Shown: one piece after another, positions 45,811 through 56,383 of the stretch
How positions within the stretch are numbered: position 1 is the first letter of the stretch
Layout of the letters: each line of letters starts with the position of its first letter
Source of the DNA: Bacillota bacterium
GTDB taxonomy: Bacteria; Bacillota; UBA5301; Bu52
Direction of reading: 5' to 3'
DNA: 64,000 nt
Assembly (NCBI GenBank): GCA_014896355.1
Contig: JADBKO010000001.1
Span: forward strand, 1 to 64,000
Made by a program: the position numbers and the translations under genes
The notes under the pieces: generated by a model
Told to the model about the DNA's origin: nothing
Database searches by the model: none
The model's input: only the letters and a program-made list of their open reading frames with translations

Positions 45811-45812
45811 GC

Positions 45813-46055
45813 GTGGGAAAGCTCCCGGCATGGGTATGGCTGGCAGGAGTCCTGCTGCTATTGGCGAATTTGACATTTTTGGGCCATTGGCTGGGATGGT
45901 CCCGAGGGCCAGGCGAGCTGCGGCCTGGAGACGCGGTCCGTATGAGCGCCCTGGCATCGCTGTCTTACTACGGGGATTACGCAGCCCGGAGCGGCGCGGC
46001 CGGGGATCGGTGGGAGGAAGGCTGGGATGGAGACGGCGGGATCGGCAAATGTTAG
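45813..46055 (+). CDS. Hypothetical small membrane protein between dgkA and cdd
   Basis: An 80-residue reading frame from GTG 45813 fills the 216-base dgkA-cdd gap and ends 26 bases inside cdd. One clear membrane helix (WVWLAGVLLLLANLTFLGHW) is followed by a short soluble tail (VRMSALASLSYYGDYAARSG). No ribosome-binding site is evident and I recognise no family. GTG 45792 is an alternative start overlapping dgkA. It may be real or a chance frame. Confidence 0.35.
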   Translation: MGKLPAWVWLAGVLLLLANLTFLGHWLGWSRGPGELRPGDAVRMSALASLSYYGDYAARSGAAGDRWEEGWDGDGGIGKC

Positions 46056-46482
46056 AGAGGAACCTTTGGACGGCCCTGATCGGGAACTGCTGGAGGCTGC
46101 GCTGCAAGCCCGGAGTCGGGCTTACGCTCCGTATTCCGGTTTCGCCGTGGGAGCGGCGGTCCGGACCGCCGACGGTCGGATCTTCGCCGCAGGCAACATC
46201 GAAAACGCCAGCTATCCCGCCACGATCTGCGCCGAGCGGGTGGCCGCCTCGCAGGCTGTGGCTGCCGGCGTCCGGCACATTGTGGCCGTGGCGGTGGTCG
46301 CCGGAAGCCCGGGCCCTTGCGCTCCCTGCGGTGTCTGCCGCCAGTTCCTGCGGGAGTTCGGCCCACAGGCCCGCATCATCATGGCCAATCTGGAGGGCCG
46401 GGTGGAAATCCGCAGCTTGCAGGAGCTGCTTCCTTTGAGTTTCGGGCCGGGGGACCTGGGCCGGCCGGATTCAGTGGACTGA
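46027..46482 (+). CDS. cdd: Cytidine deaminase
   Basis: A 151-residue homotetrameric enzyme of pyrimidine salvage. The zinc ligands are C68, C98 and C101 (in ATICAERVA and PCAPCGVC) with catalytic E70; the substrate-binding NIENASYPATIC precedes them. GGGAGGA at 46012-46018 supports ATG 46027. In most Bacillota era and recO follow; here queA does, 12 bases downstream. Confidence 0.95.
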   Translation: METAGSANVREEPLDGPDRELLEAALQARSRAYAPYSGFAVGAAVRTADGRIFAAGNIENASYPATICAERVAASQAVAAGVRHIVAVAVVAGSPGPCAPCGVCRQFLREFGPQARIIMANLEGRVEIRSLQELLPLSFGPGDLGRPDSVD

Positions 46483-46494
46483 TCGAGGCGGTTT

Positions 46495-47526
<1,032 letters not shown>

Positions 47527-47568
47527 GCTTTTGACGGCGGGACGCCCCCAGCGGGAGGGCCCCGGTGA

Positions 47569-48714
<1,146 letters not shown>

Positions 48715-48800
48715 GTCGTGCCTGTGGAATTCTTGCTGCTGTTTGGCCTGTCCGCCAGTTTGGGAACTCTATCGCAAGAAGGACCGGAGGGGATGTCATA

Positions 48801-49100
48801 GTGGTGCCATTAGCGGCAGCCCAGCCCGCCGCCGGGGGGACGGCGGAAATCGTATCTCTGTTGCTTCCTTTTGCCATCGTTTTTGTGATTTTCTACTTTC
48901 TGATCATCCGGCCCCAGCAGAAGGAACAGAAAAAGCGCCAGGCTATGCTGGACGCCTTGAAAAAAGGGCAGAGGGTCATTACGGTAGGCGGCATCTTTGG
49001 AGAGATCACGGATGTGAAGGAAGATACCCTCACGTTGCGGATTGCGGACAAGGTGGAGGTCAAGACCACCCGCTCCGCTGTGAGCCAGGTTCTGAAATAA
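48801..49100 (+). CDS. yajC: Preprotein translocase accessory subunit YajC
   Basis: A 99-residue single-span membrane protein of the SecDF-YajC complex. The helix (LLLPFAIVFVIFYFLIIRP) is followed by QQKEQKKRQAMLDALKKGQ and TVGGIFGEI. GTG 48801 is chosen because GGAGGGG at 48786-48792 lies 8 bases upstream; an earlier in-frame start at 48696 would overlap tgt and lacks homology. Confidence 0.95.
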   Translation: MVPLAAAQPAAGGTAEIVSLLLPFAIVFVIFYFLIIRPQQKEQKKRQAMLDALKKGQRVITVGGIFGEITDVKEDTLTLRIADKVEVKTTRSAVSQVLK

Positions 49101-49167
49101 CACGGGTTGTGCGGGCCCCTGCGGGCCCCGAGGGTGAACGCGGCACGGACTCTGGGGGGAAACAGTC

Positions 49168-50397
49168 ATGAGACGAGGCACTGAGTGGCGGGTCATCGCC
49201 ACTCTGGCGGTGGTAGGGTTGTTTGCCGTGGCACTGGCCAGCCTGCCCATCAATCTGGGGCTGGACCTGCGCGGCGGGGTCCATGTGGTTCTGCAGGCCC
49301 AGCCGGAACCGGGGCATCCCATCACCCGGGACATCATGGACCGGGCCCGCAGCGTTTTGGAACAGCGGGTCAACGGCCTGGGGGTGGCGGAGCCCGTCAT
49401 CCAACTGAAGGGAACCGACCAGGTGGTCGTGGACCTGCCGGGGATCAAGGACACCCGCCAGGCCGTGGAGGTCCTGGGGCAGACGGCGGTCCTGGAATTC
49501 AAGGATCCCGACGGGAAGACCATTTTCAAGGGTGACCAGCTGGCCGACGCCATGCTCTCGGCGGACCAGTTTGGCCGTCCGGCGGTCTCTTTCAAGCTTA
49601 AGCCGGAAGGCGCCCGTAAATTCGCCCAGATGACCAGCGCCAACGTGGGCCGGCAGGCTCCCATTGTGCTGGACGGAAAGGTCATCTCCGATCCCGTCAT
49701 CCAGACGGCCATCACCGGTGGAGACGGGCAGATCACCGGCAACTTCAGCATGGATGAGGCCAAACGCCTGGTGACGCTGTTACGGGCCGGCGCCCTGCCG
49801 GTGCCGCTGAAGGTGGTGGAGAACCGCAGCGTGGGGCCTTCCCTGGGCAAGGATGCGGTGGATAGCGGCATCCGCGCCGGCATCCTGGGCCTGGTCCTGG
49901 TGATCCTGTACATGATCTTCTATTACCGCCTGCCGGGGTTCGTGGCAGATGTGGCCCTGCTGCTCTACGGGGTCATGGTGCTCGGCGCCATGGCGGCCGT
50001 GCACGCCACGTTGACCTTGCCGGGCATCGCCGGCTTCATCCTCTCTCTCGGCATGGCCGTGGACGCCAACGTGCTGATCTTCGAGCGGGTCAAGGAGGAG
50101 CTGCGCAGCGGCAAGCGCCTGCGGGCAGCCATCGACGCCGGGTTCGACCGGGCGTTGCCCAGCATCCTGGACTCCAATATCACGACCCTGCTGGCAGCCG
50201 GCGTTCTGTTCTACTTCGGCACCGGCAGCATCCGGGGCTTTGCTGTGACCCTGGGCATTGGCGTGATTTTGAGCATGTTCAGCGCCATCACGGTGACGAA
50301 GGTGTTCCTGAACCTGATCGTGGACCGGGATCCCGACCGCTATGTGCGGCTGTTCGGCTTTGAACCTGTCACGGCCCGGCCAAAGGAGGCGCGCTGA
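49168..50397 (+). CDS. secD: Protein translocase subunit SecD
   Basis: A 409-residue membrane protein that uses proton motive force to complete secretion. One N-terminal helix, the P1 domain beginning NLGLDLRGGVHVVLQ, and five C-terminal helices with IAGFILSLGMAVDANVLIFER are present. A run of G residues (about 49155-49160) precedes ATG 49168. secF follows after 3 bases. Confidence 0.97.
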   Translation: MRRGTEWRVIATLAVVGLFAVALASLPINLGLDLRGGVHVVLQAQPEPGHPITRDIMDRARSVLEQRVNGLGVAEPVIQLKGTDQVVVDLPGIKDTRQAVEVLGQTAVLEFKDPDGKTIFKGDQLADAMLSADQFGRPAVSFKLKPEGARKFAQMTSANVGRQAPIVLDGKVISDPVIQTAITGGDGQITGNFSMDEAKRLVTLLRAGALPVPLKVVENRSVGPSLGKDAVDSGIRAGILGLVLVILYMIFYYRLPGFVADVALLLYGVMVLGAMAAVHATLTLPGIAGFILSLGMAVDANVLIFERVKEELRSGKRLRAAIDAGFDRALPSILDSNITTLLAAGVLFYFGTGSIRGFAVTLGIGVILSMFSAITVTKVFLNLIVDRDPDRYVRLFGFEPVTARPKEAR

Positions 50398-50400
50398 CCC

Positions 50401-51339
50401 GTGAGAATGTATTGGCTGGACCGGCTGAACATCCACCCGGTCAAACATCGCAAGATCTTTTACATCGTCACTGCCGCCTACATTACGGCGGCGCTGATCC
50501 TCGTCTTCACCCGGGGGCTGAACCTGGGGATCGATTTCACCGGCGGCTCCCTTCTGACCCGCACCTTCACCCATCCGGTGTCGGTGGCGGCGGTGCGGGC
50601 GGCGCTGGAGTCGCCGGAGGCAGCCCAGCTGAACCTGGGCGCCGTGTCGGTGCAGTCCTCCACCCGGGACACCCTGATCATCCGCACCCGTCCCCTGAAC
50701 AACCGGGATGAGGCCAAGGTGGACCAGATCCTGGCCAGCAAGGTGGCGCCGCTGGTGACGGAAAGGAGCGCCAGCGACATGGTGGGCCCGGTCATCGGCC
50801 GGCAGATGGTGGTACAAGCCATCTGGCAGGTGGCGCTGGCTTCCCTGTTCATTCTGATCTATATCGCGTTGCGCTTCGATTTCAAGTTCGGCGTGGCGGG
50901 GGTCCTCGCCCTGCTGCATGACGTCATTTTCACCCTGGGCGTTTTCGCCCTGACCCAGGAGCAGGTGAACATGCCCTTCGTGGCCGCCATGCTGACCATC
51001 GTCGGGTATTCCATCAACGACACGGTGGTGATCTTTGACCGTATCCGGGAGAACCTGCGCATCCGCAAAAGCGTCCGCGATCTGGCGGAGATCGCGGACG
51101 ACAGCATCAACCAAGCTCTGGCCCGTTCCATCAATACGGTGATGACGGTGCTCATCACGGTGCTGGTGCTGTTCATCGCCGCCGCCAGCCTGCGGGAGTT
51201 CACGCTGGCTCTGCTGTTCGGCATCACTTCCGGCGCGTACTCGTCCATTTTCATCGCCAGCCCGCTTTGGGTGGATTTCGAAGGCGGCACCCGTGCTACC
51301 GGTGGCAAGGGGGCCAAGCCTGCCAAGGCCAAAGCCTAA
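50401..51339 (+). CDS. secF: Protein translocase subunit SecF
   Basis: A 312-residue partner of SecD. NLGIDFTGGSLLTRTF opens the P4 region and YSINDTVVIFDRIRENLR is the family hallmark. Six membrane helices are visible. AAAGGAGG at 50382-50389 favours GTG 50401; ATG 50407 is possible. The C-terminal tail is Lys/Ala-rich. Confidence 0.97.
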   Translation: MRMYWLDRLNIHPVKHRKIFYIVTAAYITAALILVFTRGLNLGIDFTGGSLLTRTFTHPVSVAAVRAALESPEAAQLNLGAVSVQSSTRDTLIIRTRPLNNRDEAKVDQILASKVAPLVTERSASDMVGPVIGRQMVVQAIWQVALASLFILIYIALRFDFKFGVAGVLALLHDVIFTLGVFALTQEQVNMPFVAAMLTIVGYSINDTVVIFDRIRENLRIRKSVRDLAEIADDSINQALARSINTVMTVLITVLVLFIAAASLREFTLALLFGITSGAYSSIFIASPLWVDFEGGTRATGGKGAKPAKAKA

Positions 51340-51348
51340 TCCGTCCTC

Positions 51349-51390
51349 CGGCTTGGCGTGGGGGCGCAGAGGTGCCGCCACGCCAAGCCG
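51349..51390 (+). terminator. 13-bp hairpin after secF
   Basis: CGGCTTGGCGTGG (51349-51361) pairs perfectly with 51378-51390 across a 16-base loop. No T-run follows. It is 9 bases after the secF stop and likely marks the end of the tgt-secF unit, or protects its 3' end. Confidence 0.5.
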
Positions 51391-51418
51391 TGCGCTTACG
51401 CTTCCGGGTTCGCCGGGT

Positions 51419-51438
51419 GCCCGGGCCCCGCCCCGGGC
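51419..51438 (+). other. 7-bp GC hairpin upstream of the second phasin-like gene
   Basis: GCCCGGG (51419-51425) pairs with CCCGGGC (51432-51438). Together with the preceding hairpin it fills most of the 180-base gap; I see no convincing promoter there. Confidence 0.35.
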
Positions 51439-51519
51439 CGCATATCCCCCGGAGATTCAGGATAGTCTAAGCCTCGCTGGGAAGGCCGGCCAGTGCTCTT
51501 GAAACGGGGGGGGAGCGCT

Positions 51520-51843
51520 GTGAACGGTCGCAAACCCTGGCAAGGCTTGTTTTTTCTCCTGGGAGCCGGGCTTTTGGCCCGGGACGTGGCGCGGGGACTG
51601 GCTCAGGTGCTGCTGCAGGAGGGCGAAAAAAGCAAGGAAAGCCTGCGTCAGCGCATGGCCTATGGGCAGGAGGAGTCCCTGTCCGCTGGCCAGGAAATCC
51701 GCCGCATGTTGGAGTCCGTGGGCCAGTCGGCGCTGGGCCGGATGGGGCTGGTGAAAAAGGCCGAAGTGGACCGGCTGGTGGCGCGCATCGAGGCTTTGGA
51801 AGAGCAAGCCCGCCAGCATGTTCCGGAGGGGCCGAAGGACTGA
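51520..51843 (+). CDS. Second phasin-like small coiled-coil protein
   Basis: A 107-residue paralogue of the protein at 10277. Both have a hydrophobic first helix (here GLFFLLGAGLLARDVARGLA), a charged middle, the block MLESVGQSALGRMGLVKKAEVDRL (written here in shortened form: LESV...RMGLV...VDRL) matching LESV...RLGLV...LDDL, and a final acidic coiled coil. GTG 51520 is supported by a long G-rich site at 51505-51514; GTG 51493 would add nine residues. It is not next to a kinase gene. Function unknown. Confidence 0.65.
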   Translation: MNGRKPWQGLFFLLGAGLLARDVARGLAQVLLQEGEKSKESLRQRMAYGQEESLSAGQEIRRMLESVGQSALGRMGLVKKAEVDRLVARIEALEEQARQHVPEGPKD

Positions 51844-51950
51844 TCCATCCATGTCGCTAGGGCAGGCGAGGCGCCGGGCGGCCCGCTACGGGCTCAGAAT
51901 GGGGGCGCCAGGCTGCCGGGAAGCCCCCGGGTGAGGCGCTCCGGGTTCGG

Positions 51951-52109
51951 ATGGCAGGCTTGGTGGTGCTGCATATCGGCGGTGTTCTGGCCGGGATGGG
52001 AGGCGGCTGGCTCCGCTGGGACGGGGTGGCCCAGGCCGGGATGGTCTTGTGGGCCGTCACGGCGGGGGCCATCGGCTGGATCGTCCTCTTTTCGCGGCGC
52101 AGGCCCTAG
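51951..52109 (+). CDS. Hypothetical 52-residue membrane protein
   Basis: A short frame in the 394-base gap before lapA. It encodes two hydrophobic stretches (MAGLVVLHIGGVLAGMGGGW and AGMVLWAVTAGAIGWIVLFS) ending SRRRP, a plausible two-helix membrane protein with a positive C-terminus. The only upstream site, GAGG at 51933-51936, is 14 bases away. No family recognised. The rest of the gap is GC-rich and shows no other feature. Confidence 0.35.
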   Translation: MAGLVVLHIGGVLAGMGGGWLRWDGVAQAGMVLWAVTAGAIGWIVLFSRRRP

Positions 52110-52237
52110 CTCCCACGCCGTGGGGCGGAGGGTATCCGACGCCTTGCCCGCCGCCACGCCTGCCCTCTAACCCCCACGCGAGGGGCGGCGGAGGAGATCG
52201 GCGCTTCCTGCCGAATTCCAGCACAGGAGGTGCCCCC

Positions 52238-52675
52238 ATGCAGTTCTACCTGGTGCTGGCCCTGGTCTTCGCCTTGGGCGTGGCCGTCTTCGCCGTGCAA
52301 AACGCCGGGCCTGTGCAGGTCCGGTTCTTCGGCTGGCATTTTGAAACCTCTCTGGTGGCAGTGATTCTGGGCTCGGCGCTGGCCGGCGCCTGCATCGTGG
52401 CTCTGGTGGGCCTGTTCAAGCAGGTGCAGATGGTCTGGCAGTTGCGTGGCGCCCGCAGCCGCATCAGCCAGCTGGAGGGGGACGTGCAGAAGTGGAAGGC
52501 CGCCGCGGCTACGGCTGTGGCTCTGCACGTTGGGGCCCAGCCCGCAGGCCAGGGGTCGGAGATTCCCCCGCCGTGGAATGCAGTAAAACCGCCGGCGTCT
52601 ACAGCTGCGGAGGGGGAGGCCGGGGATAACGGACCCGAAGATCCGCGGGGGAGTAGACGGGGGGGCTCCTTATGA
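52238..52675 (+). CDS. lapA: LapA-like membrane protein (DUF1049)
   Basis: A 145-residue protein with two N-terminal membrane helices (about 2-19 and 41-63), the family motif VFAVQNAGPVQVRFFGW and a coiled-coil segment (ARSRISQLEGDVQKWKAA). In E. coli LapA works with LapB in lipopolysaccharide control; in Gram-positive bacteria the role is unknown. The Pro/Gly-rich tail (about 100-145) is not conserved. AGGAGG at 52225-52230 supports ATG 52238. It overlaps recJ (ATGA). Confidence 0.85.
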   Translation: MQFYLVLALVFALGVAVFAVQNAGPVQVRFFGWHFETSLVAVILGSALAGACIVALVGLFKQVQMVWQLRGARSRISQLEGDVQKWKAAAATAVALHVGAQPAGQGSEIPPPWNAVKPPASTAAEGEAGDNGPEDPRGSRRGGSL

Positions 52676-55600
52676 AGGGGGCAGCAGCCTGGACAAGCCC
52701 CACCCTGCGCCCTGGGTCCCCCGGCACCGACACACCGGGCTCGTACGGGCCCTCTGGTGTGTGGCGGATCCAGCCGCGGCCGCCGCAGGCGCAGGTCCTG
52801 GCGCAGGAAATGGGGGTCTCCCCGGTCCTGGCCGCACTGTTGTGGCAGCGGGGCATCCGCAGCGCCGCCGACGGTCGCGCTTTCCTTTCTCCGGATTGGA
52901 GCCAGATCACCCGTCCCTGGGATATCCCCGGCATGGAGCAGGCCGTGGAGCAGGTGGCCGGGGCCATCTCCCGCCGGGAGCCCATTTGGGTGTACGGGGA
53001 CTACGACGTGGACGGCGTCACCAGTGTCTCGTTGCTCTTGCCGGTGTTGCAAGCGCTGGGGGCGCGGGCGGAATTCTATATTCCCAACCGTATGGACGAG
53101 GGCTACGGCGTGCACGCCGCAGCGGTGGAAGAAGCGGCCAGGCGGGGTGTGCGCCTGCTCATCACGGTGGATTGCGGCATCTCCGCCCGGGCAGAGGTCG
53201 CTCTGGCCCGGGAGCGCGGGCTGGATGTGGTGGTGACGGACCATCATCAGCTGCCTTCGCAGCTGCCGGAGGCCGTGGTGGCCAGCCCCCAGTTCCTGCC
53301 TGCGGCGCACCCGGCCCGCAATCTGAGCGGCGTCGGCGTGGCTTTGAAGCTGGTTCAGGGGTTGACGGAACGGCTGGCGCCGCAGCGGGCCGGGGAGCTG
53401 TGGCGCCAACGCCTGGCTTTGGTGGCCCTGGGCACCGTGGCCGATGTGGTTCCTTTGCTGGGAGAAAACCGGACCCTGGTGGCCTTGGGCCTGGAGCAGT
53501 TTCATCATGGGCTGGCGGGCCCGGGCCTGGACGCCCTGGCCAGGGTCGCCGGCCGGGAGCCGCAGCAGCTTACCGCCAGGGACCTGGCCTTTGCCTTGGC
53601 GCCCCGGCTCAATGCCGCCGGCCGCCTGGCAGACGCGGCCGCGGGGGTGCGGTTGCTGCTGACCCGGGATGCGGCGGAGGCGGCGGAGCTGGCAGAGGAG
53701 CTGGACCAAACCAACGGGCGGCGTCAGGATCTGGAGCAGGAGGTCCTGGCTCAGGCGGAACAGGCCATTGCGGAGCAATGCCCACCTGCGGAGAACCGGG
53801 TCCTGGTGGTGGCAGGCGAGGGGTGGCACGCCGGGGTCATCGGTATTGTGGCTTCACGGTTGGTGGAACGCCATGCCCGTCCCGTGGTGGTCATCACCCT
53901 GGAAGGGGAGCGGGGCCATGGCTCCGGGCGCTCTGTGCCGGGGTGGGATTTCGGCCGGGCACTGGCCGATTGTTCACCTCTGCTGGAGCGTTTTGGCGGC
54001 CATGCCATGGCCGGGGGTCTCACTTTGCCAAGAGAGAATATCCCGCAGTTCCGGGCCCGCATCAATGAACTGGCTGCTGCCAGCCTTCCTTGGGAAGAGC
54101 TCGTGCCTCATCTGGATGCGGACCTGGCGTTGGATTGGCCGGAATTGACGCTGGATCTGGCCCGGGAGATCGCCGGGCTGGAACCCTTCGGCAGCGGCAA
54201 TCCGGAGCCTGTATTCGTGCTTCCTCCGGCGGTCTGCCTGGGGGCGCGCCCCGTGGGGCGCGAAGGCCGCCATCTGCAGCTGCAGGTGGCGAGCCCCGGG
54301 GGGAACTCGGGAAACCCGGAGCCTTTACGGGCCATCGCCTTCGGCCGGGGCGATTTGGCTTCTCTGCTGGACTCCGCCGGTAATCTTGTACAGCTGGCTG
54401 GGTGCCTGCGGGTTGACCGCTGGCAGGACCGGGAATCTCTGGAGATCCGGGTGTTGGACCTGCAATGGCCGGCTGCGGCGGCACATTCCGGGATGGGTGT
54501 CGGAGAGGCTGAAGGCGCCGCGGTGGAGGTGCGCGGCGGCCGTGCCGTCAATCCGGGCGGGCAGCGGTCCAACCCCGGCTCATCCGCGGCCACCCCGCAC
54601 GGGCCCTTGCTGGCGGCGCCCGTGGCCTTCCTGACGGAGGTAGCAGCTTCCGCGTGGGCTTCCCGGCAGGCGATGGAGAAGGACGTGGCGGTGGTCAGCG
54701 GCTATCTGCCGCCAGCGCGGCGGGATTGGATATGGCGGCAATGGCAGGCAGGCCGTTTGCCCTTCTTGGCCGTCACCGAAGCGGTGCTGGAGGAGATCCA
54801 CCGACGGGATCCTGTCCTTTGGGCCCGGCTGCAGCCCTCCGGATGGGACGGGCCCCGCAGCACGGCGTCGGTCCCGGCTGGGCTCGGGCAGGACGGGGCG
54901 GAAGTGCCGGTACAGGACGGGCGGTTCCAGGATTCCTTGTCCGTGCCTATGGATGGGGGAGGACCTGTATCGCCGCCGCACCTGCCGGAGTGGGAGAAGG
55001 GATTTTTCCATCCGGATGCCGCCAGGGTCGCCGGCCTGCTGACGGGCGGAGACGAACAGGAAAGCCGGCCGGGAGAGGTGTTCTCTCTGACACGCCTGCC
55101 CTGGAACGCCACAGAGTGGGGGTGGCTGGCTGCCGCCGCCCGTCGCCGGCGGAAGGCGGTGGCCCTGGCCTACGGCCACGATGCTCTGGAACGTCAGCTG
55201 CAGTTTCTGGCAGCGCTGGCGCCTCATGCCGAAGGCCTTCGCCAGCTTTACCGGAGCCTGCGTTCATACGGCGTCCCGGCCGGCAGCCCCTGGCAGTGGC
55301 AAGCCTGCTGGGAGGACTTGGTGCCCCTGATCTTCGGCGCCTGGCAGACCTCCTGTGGCTACCTCTGGAAGGAAGCCATCGGCTCGTTGCGGTTAAGCCC
55401 ATGGCGGTCCTGGCTGGAGTCGGCGCGTTGGGCTGCGTCCTTCCAACCCTGCCCGGCCTCGCCCCAGGGCCGGGACCGCGCTTTGCGGCTTTTCTGGCGG
55501 CGGGCCCTGGGCATCTGGGAGGAGCTGGGCCTGTGCAGCTGCACGCCGCAGGGAGTGGAATTCCGTCCTGTCCGGTACAAGCTGGACTTGCGTACCGCTG

Positions 55601-55740
55601 TTGGTTATAATGAAGGAGAACGGGAAAAACAGGCGTTCTTGTCCTTTTTCCCTGCAGCAGTGGCAGCGCCGGCGGAACAGTTGTGGACCGTGGCGGCAAG
55701 GCAGAAAAACGCCCTCGGAAGCCAGGCCTTCCCCGGGTAG
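52672..55740 (+). CDS. recJ: Single-stranded-DNA-specific exonuclease RecJ (long form)
   Basis: A 1022-residue DHH-family exonuclease for recombination and repair. Motifs: [11 protein letters not shown] (108-118), DCGIS (167 on) and DHHQ (190-193), then [18 protein letters not shown] and [16 protein letters not shown] and GGHAMAGG of DHHA1. The OB-fold ends near residue 600. The remaining 420 residues are weakly conserved, Trp/Arg-rich with several Pro/Gly inserts; Bacillus RecJ is 786 residues. ATG overlaps lapA. A promoter-like sequence for apt lies in the 3' end. Confidence 0.94.
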   Translation: MKGAAAWTSPTLRPGSPGTDTPGSYGPSGVWRIQPRPPQAQVLAQEMGVSPVLAALLWQRGIRSAADGRAFLSPDWSQITRPWDIPGMEQAVEQVAGAISRREPIWVYGDYDVDGVTSVSLLLPVLQALGARAEFYIPNRMDEGYGVHAAAVEEAARRGVRLLITVDCGISARAEVALARERGLDVVVTDHHQLPSQLPEAVVASPQFLPAAHPARNLSGVGVALKLVQGLTERLAPQRAGELWRQRLALVALGTVADVVPLLGENRTLVALGLEQFHHGLAGPGLDALARVAGREPQQLTARDLAFALAPRLNAAGRLADAAAGVRLLLTRDAAEAAELAEELDQTNGRRQDLEQEVLAQAEQAIAEQCPPAENRVLVVAGEGWHAGVIGIVASRLVERHARPVVVITLEGERGHGSGRSVPGWDFGRALADCSPLLERFGGHAMAGGLTLPRENIPQFRARINELAAASLPWEELVPHLDADLALDWPELTLDLAREIAGLEPFGSGNPEPVFVLPPAVCLGARPVGREGRHLQLQVASPGGNSGNPEPLRAIAFGRGDLASLLDSAGNLVQLAGCLRVDRWQDRESLEIRVLDLQWPAAAAHSGMGVGEAEGAAVEVRGGRAVNPGGQRSNPGSSAATPHGPLLAAPVAFLTEVAASAWASRQAMEKDVAVVSGYLPPARRDWIWRQWQAGRLPFLAVTEAVLEEIHRRDPVLWARLQPSGWDGPRSTASVPAGLGQDGAEVPVQDGRFQDSLSVPMDGGGPVSPPHLPEWEKGFFHPDAARVAGLLTGGDEQESRPGEVFSLTRLPWNATEWGWLAAAARRRRKAVALAYGHDALERQLQFLAALAPHAEGLRQLYRSLRSYGVPAGSPWQWQACWEDLVPLIFGAWQTSCGYLWKEAIGSLRLSPWRSWLESARWAASFQPCPASPQGRDRALRLFWRRALGIWEELGLCSCTPQGVEFRPVRYKLDLRTAVGYNEGEREKQAFLSFFPAAVAAPAEQLWTVAARQKNALGSQAFPG
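55583..55611 (+). promoter_or_regulatory. Possible promoter for apt-rel inside recJ
   Basis: TGGACT (55583-55588), 17-base spacer, perfect TATAAT (55606-55611), within the last 160 bases of recJ. The -35 matches four of six positions. It would allow apt and rel to be transcribed independently of recJ. Confidence 0.45.
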
Positions 55741-55801
55741 CTTTAGGCAGGCCGCCCAGTCCCCTGTTTACGCCGCCTTTTCTTGGAAGGAGAACACCGC
55801 C

Positions 55802-56338
55802 ATGGAGACGCTGAACGCCGCCGACCTCCGCGCCAAAATCCGGGAAATTCCCGATTTTCCGCGGCCCGGGGTGAATTTCAAGGATATCACGACATTGATG
55901 AAGGATGCCGAGGCCTTTCACCAGGTAGTGGAGGCCATGGCCGGGCACTATCGCGGCAGCCAGATTGATATGGTGGTGGGCGTGGAGTCCAGGGGATTTC
56001 TTTTTGGTGCGCCTTTGGCCTATGCATTGGGCACAGGGTTCGTGTTGATCCGCAAGCCGGGCAAGTTGCCTGCTCCTACAGTGAGAGTGGAATATCAACT
56101 GGAATACGGGACCGATGCCCTGGAATTGCACAAAGATGCGCTAAAGCCCGGACAGAGGGTGCTCATCGTGGATGACTTGCTGGCCACCGGCGGCACCATC
56201 TCCGCCGCCATCGACCTGGTGCACCAGCTGCAGGCCCAGGTGGTGGGGGTGGCGTTTCTCATTGAATTGGAATTCTTGCGCGGGAGGGAGAAGCTGGCCG
56301 GAGTCCCCGTCTTCAGCCTGGTGAAGTACGAAGCGTGA
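55802..56338 (+). CDS. apt: Adenine phosphoribosyltransferase
   Basis: A 178-residue salvage enzyme making AMP from adenine and PRPP. The start [20 protein letters not shown] and the PRPP motif [13 protein letters not shown] are diagnostic, as is [23 protein letters not shown] lies about 9 bases before ATG 55802. The recJ-apt-rel order is conserved in Bacillota. Confidence 0.97.
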   Translation: METLNAADLRAKIREIPDFPRPGVNFKDITTLMKDAEAFHQVVEAMAGHYRGSQIDMVVGVESRGFLFGAPLAYALGTGFVLIRKPGKLPAPTVRVEYQLEYGTDALELHKDALKPGQRVLIVDDLLATGGTISAAIDLVHQLQAQVVGVAFLIELEFLRGREKLAGVPVFSLVKYEA

Positions 56339-56383
56339 ACGGGCAGCCCGGGCGGGAGTATGTTGGATGTGGCAGGAGGACTG

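Noticed and set aside
45333-45812. Upstream extension of the small frame at 45813 through ybeY and dgkA
   Set aside because: This part overlaps two conserved genes in another frame and is not protein-like; only the part after dgkA is kept as a candidate.
49110-49129. 10-bp tandem TGCGGGCCCC between yajC and secD
   Set aside because: A short GC-rich direct repeat that also folds as a weak hairpin; too small to support a function.
51844-52237. Repeat array or CRISPR-like pattern in the GC-rich gap before lapA
   Set aside because: Only scattered short palindromes are seen, no regularly spaced repeats. No CRISPR or mobile element was found anywhere in the window.
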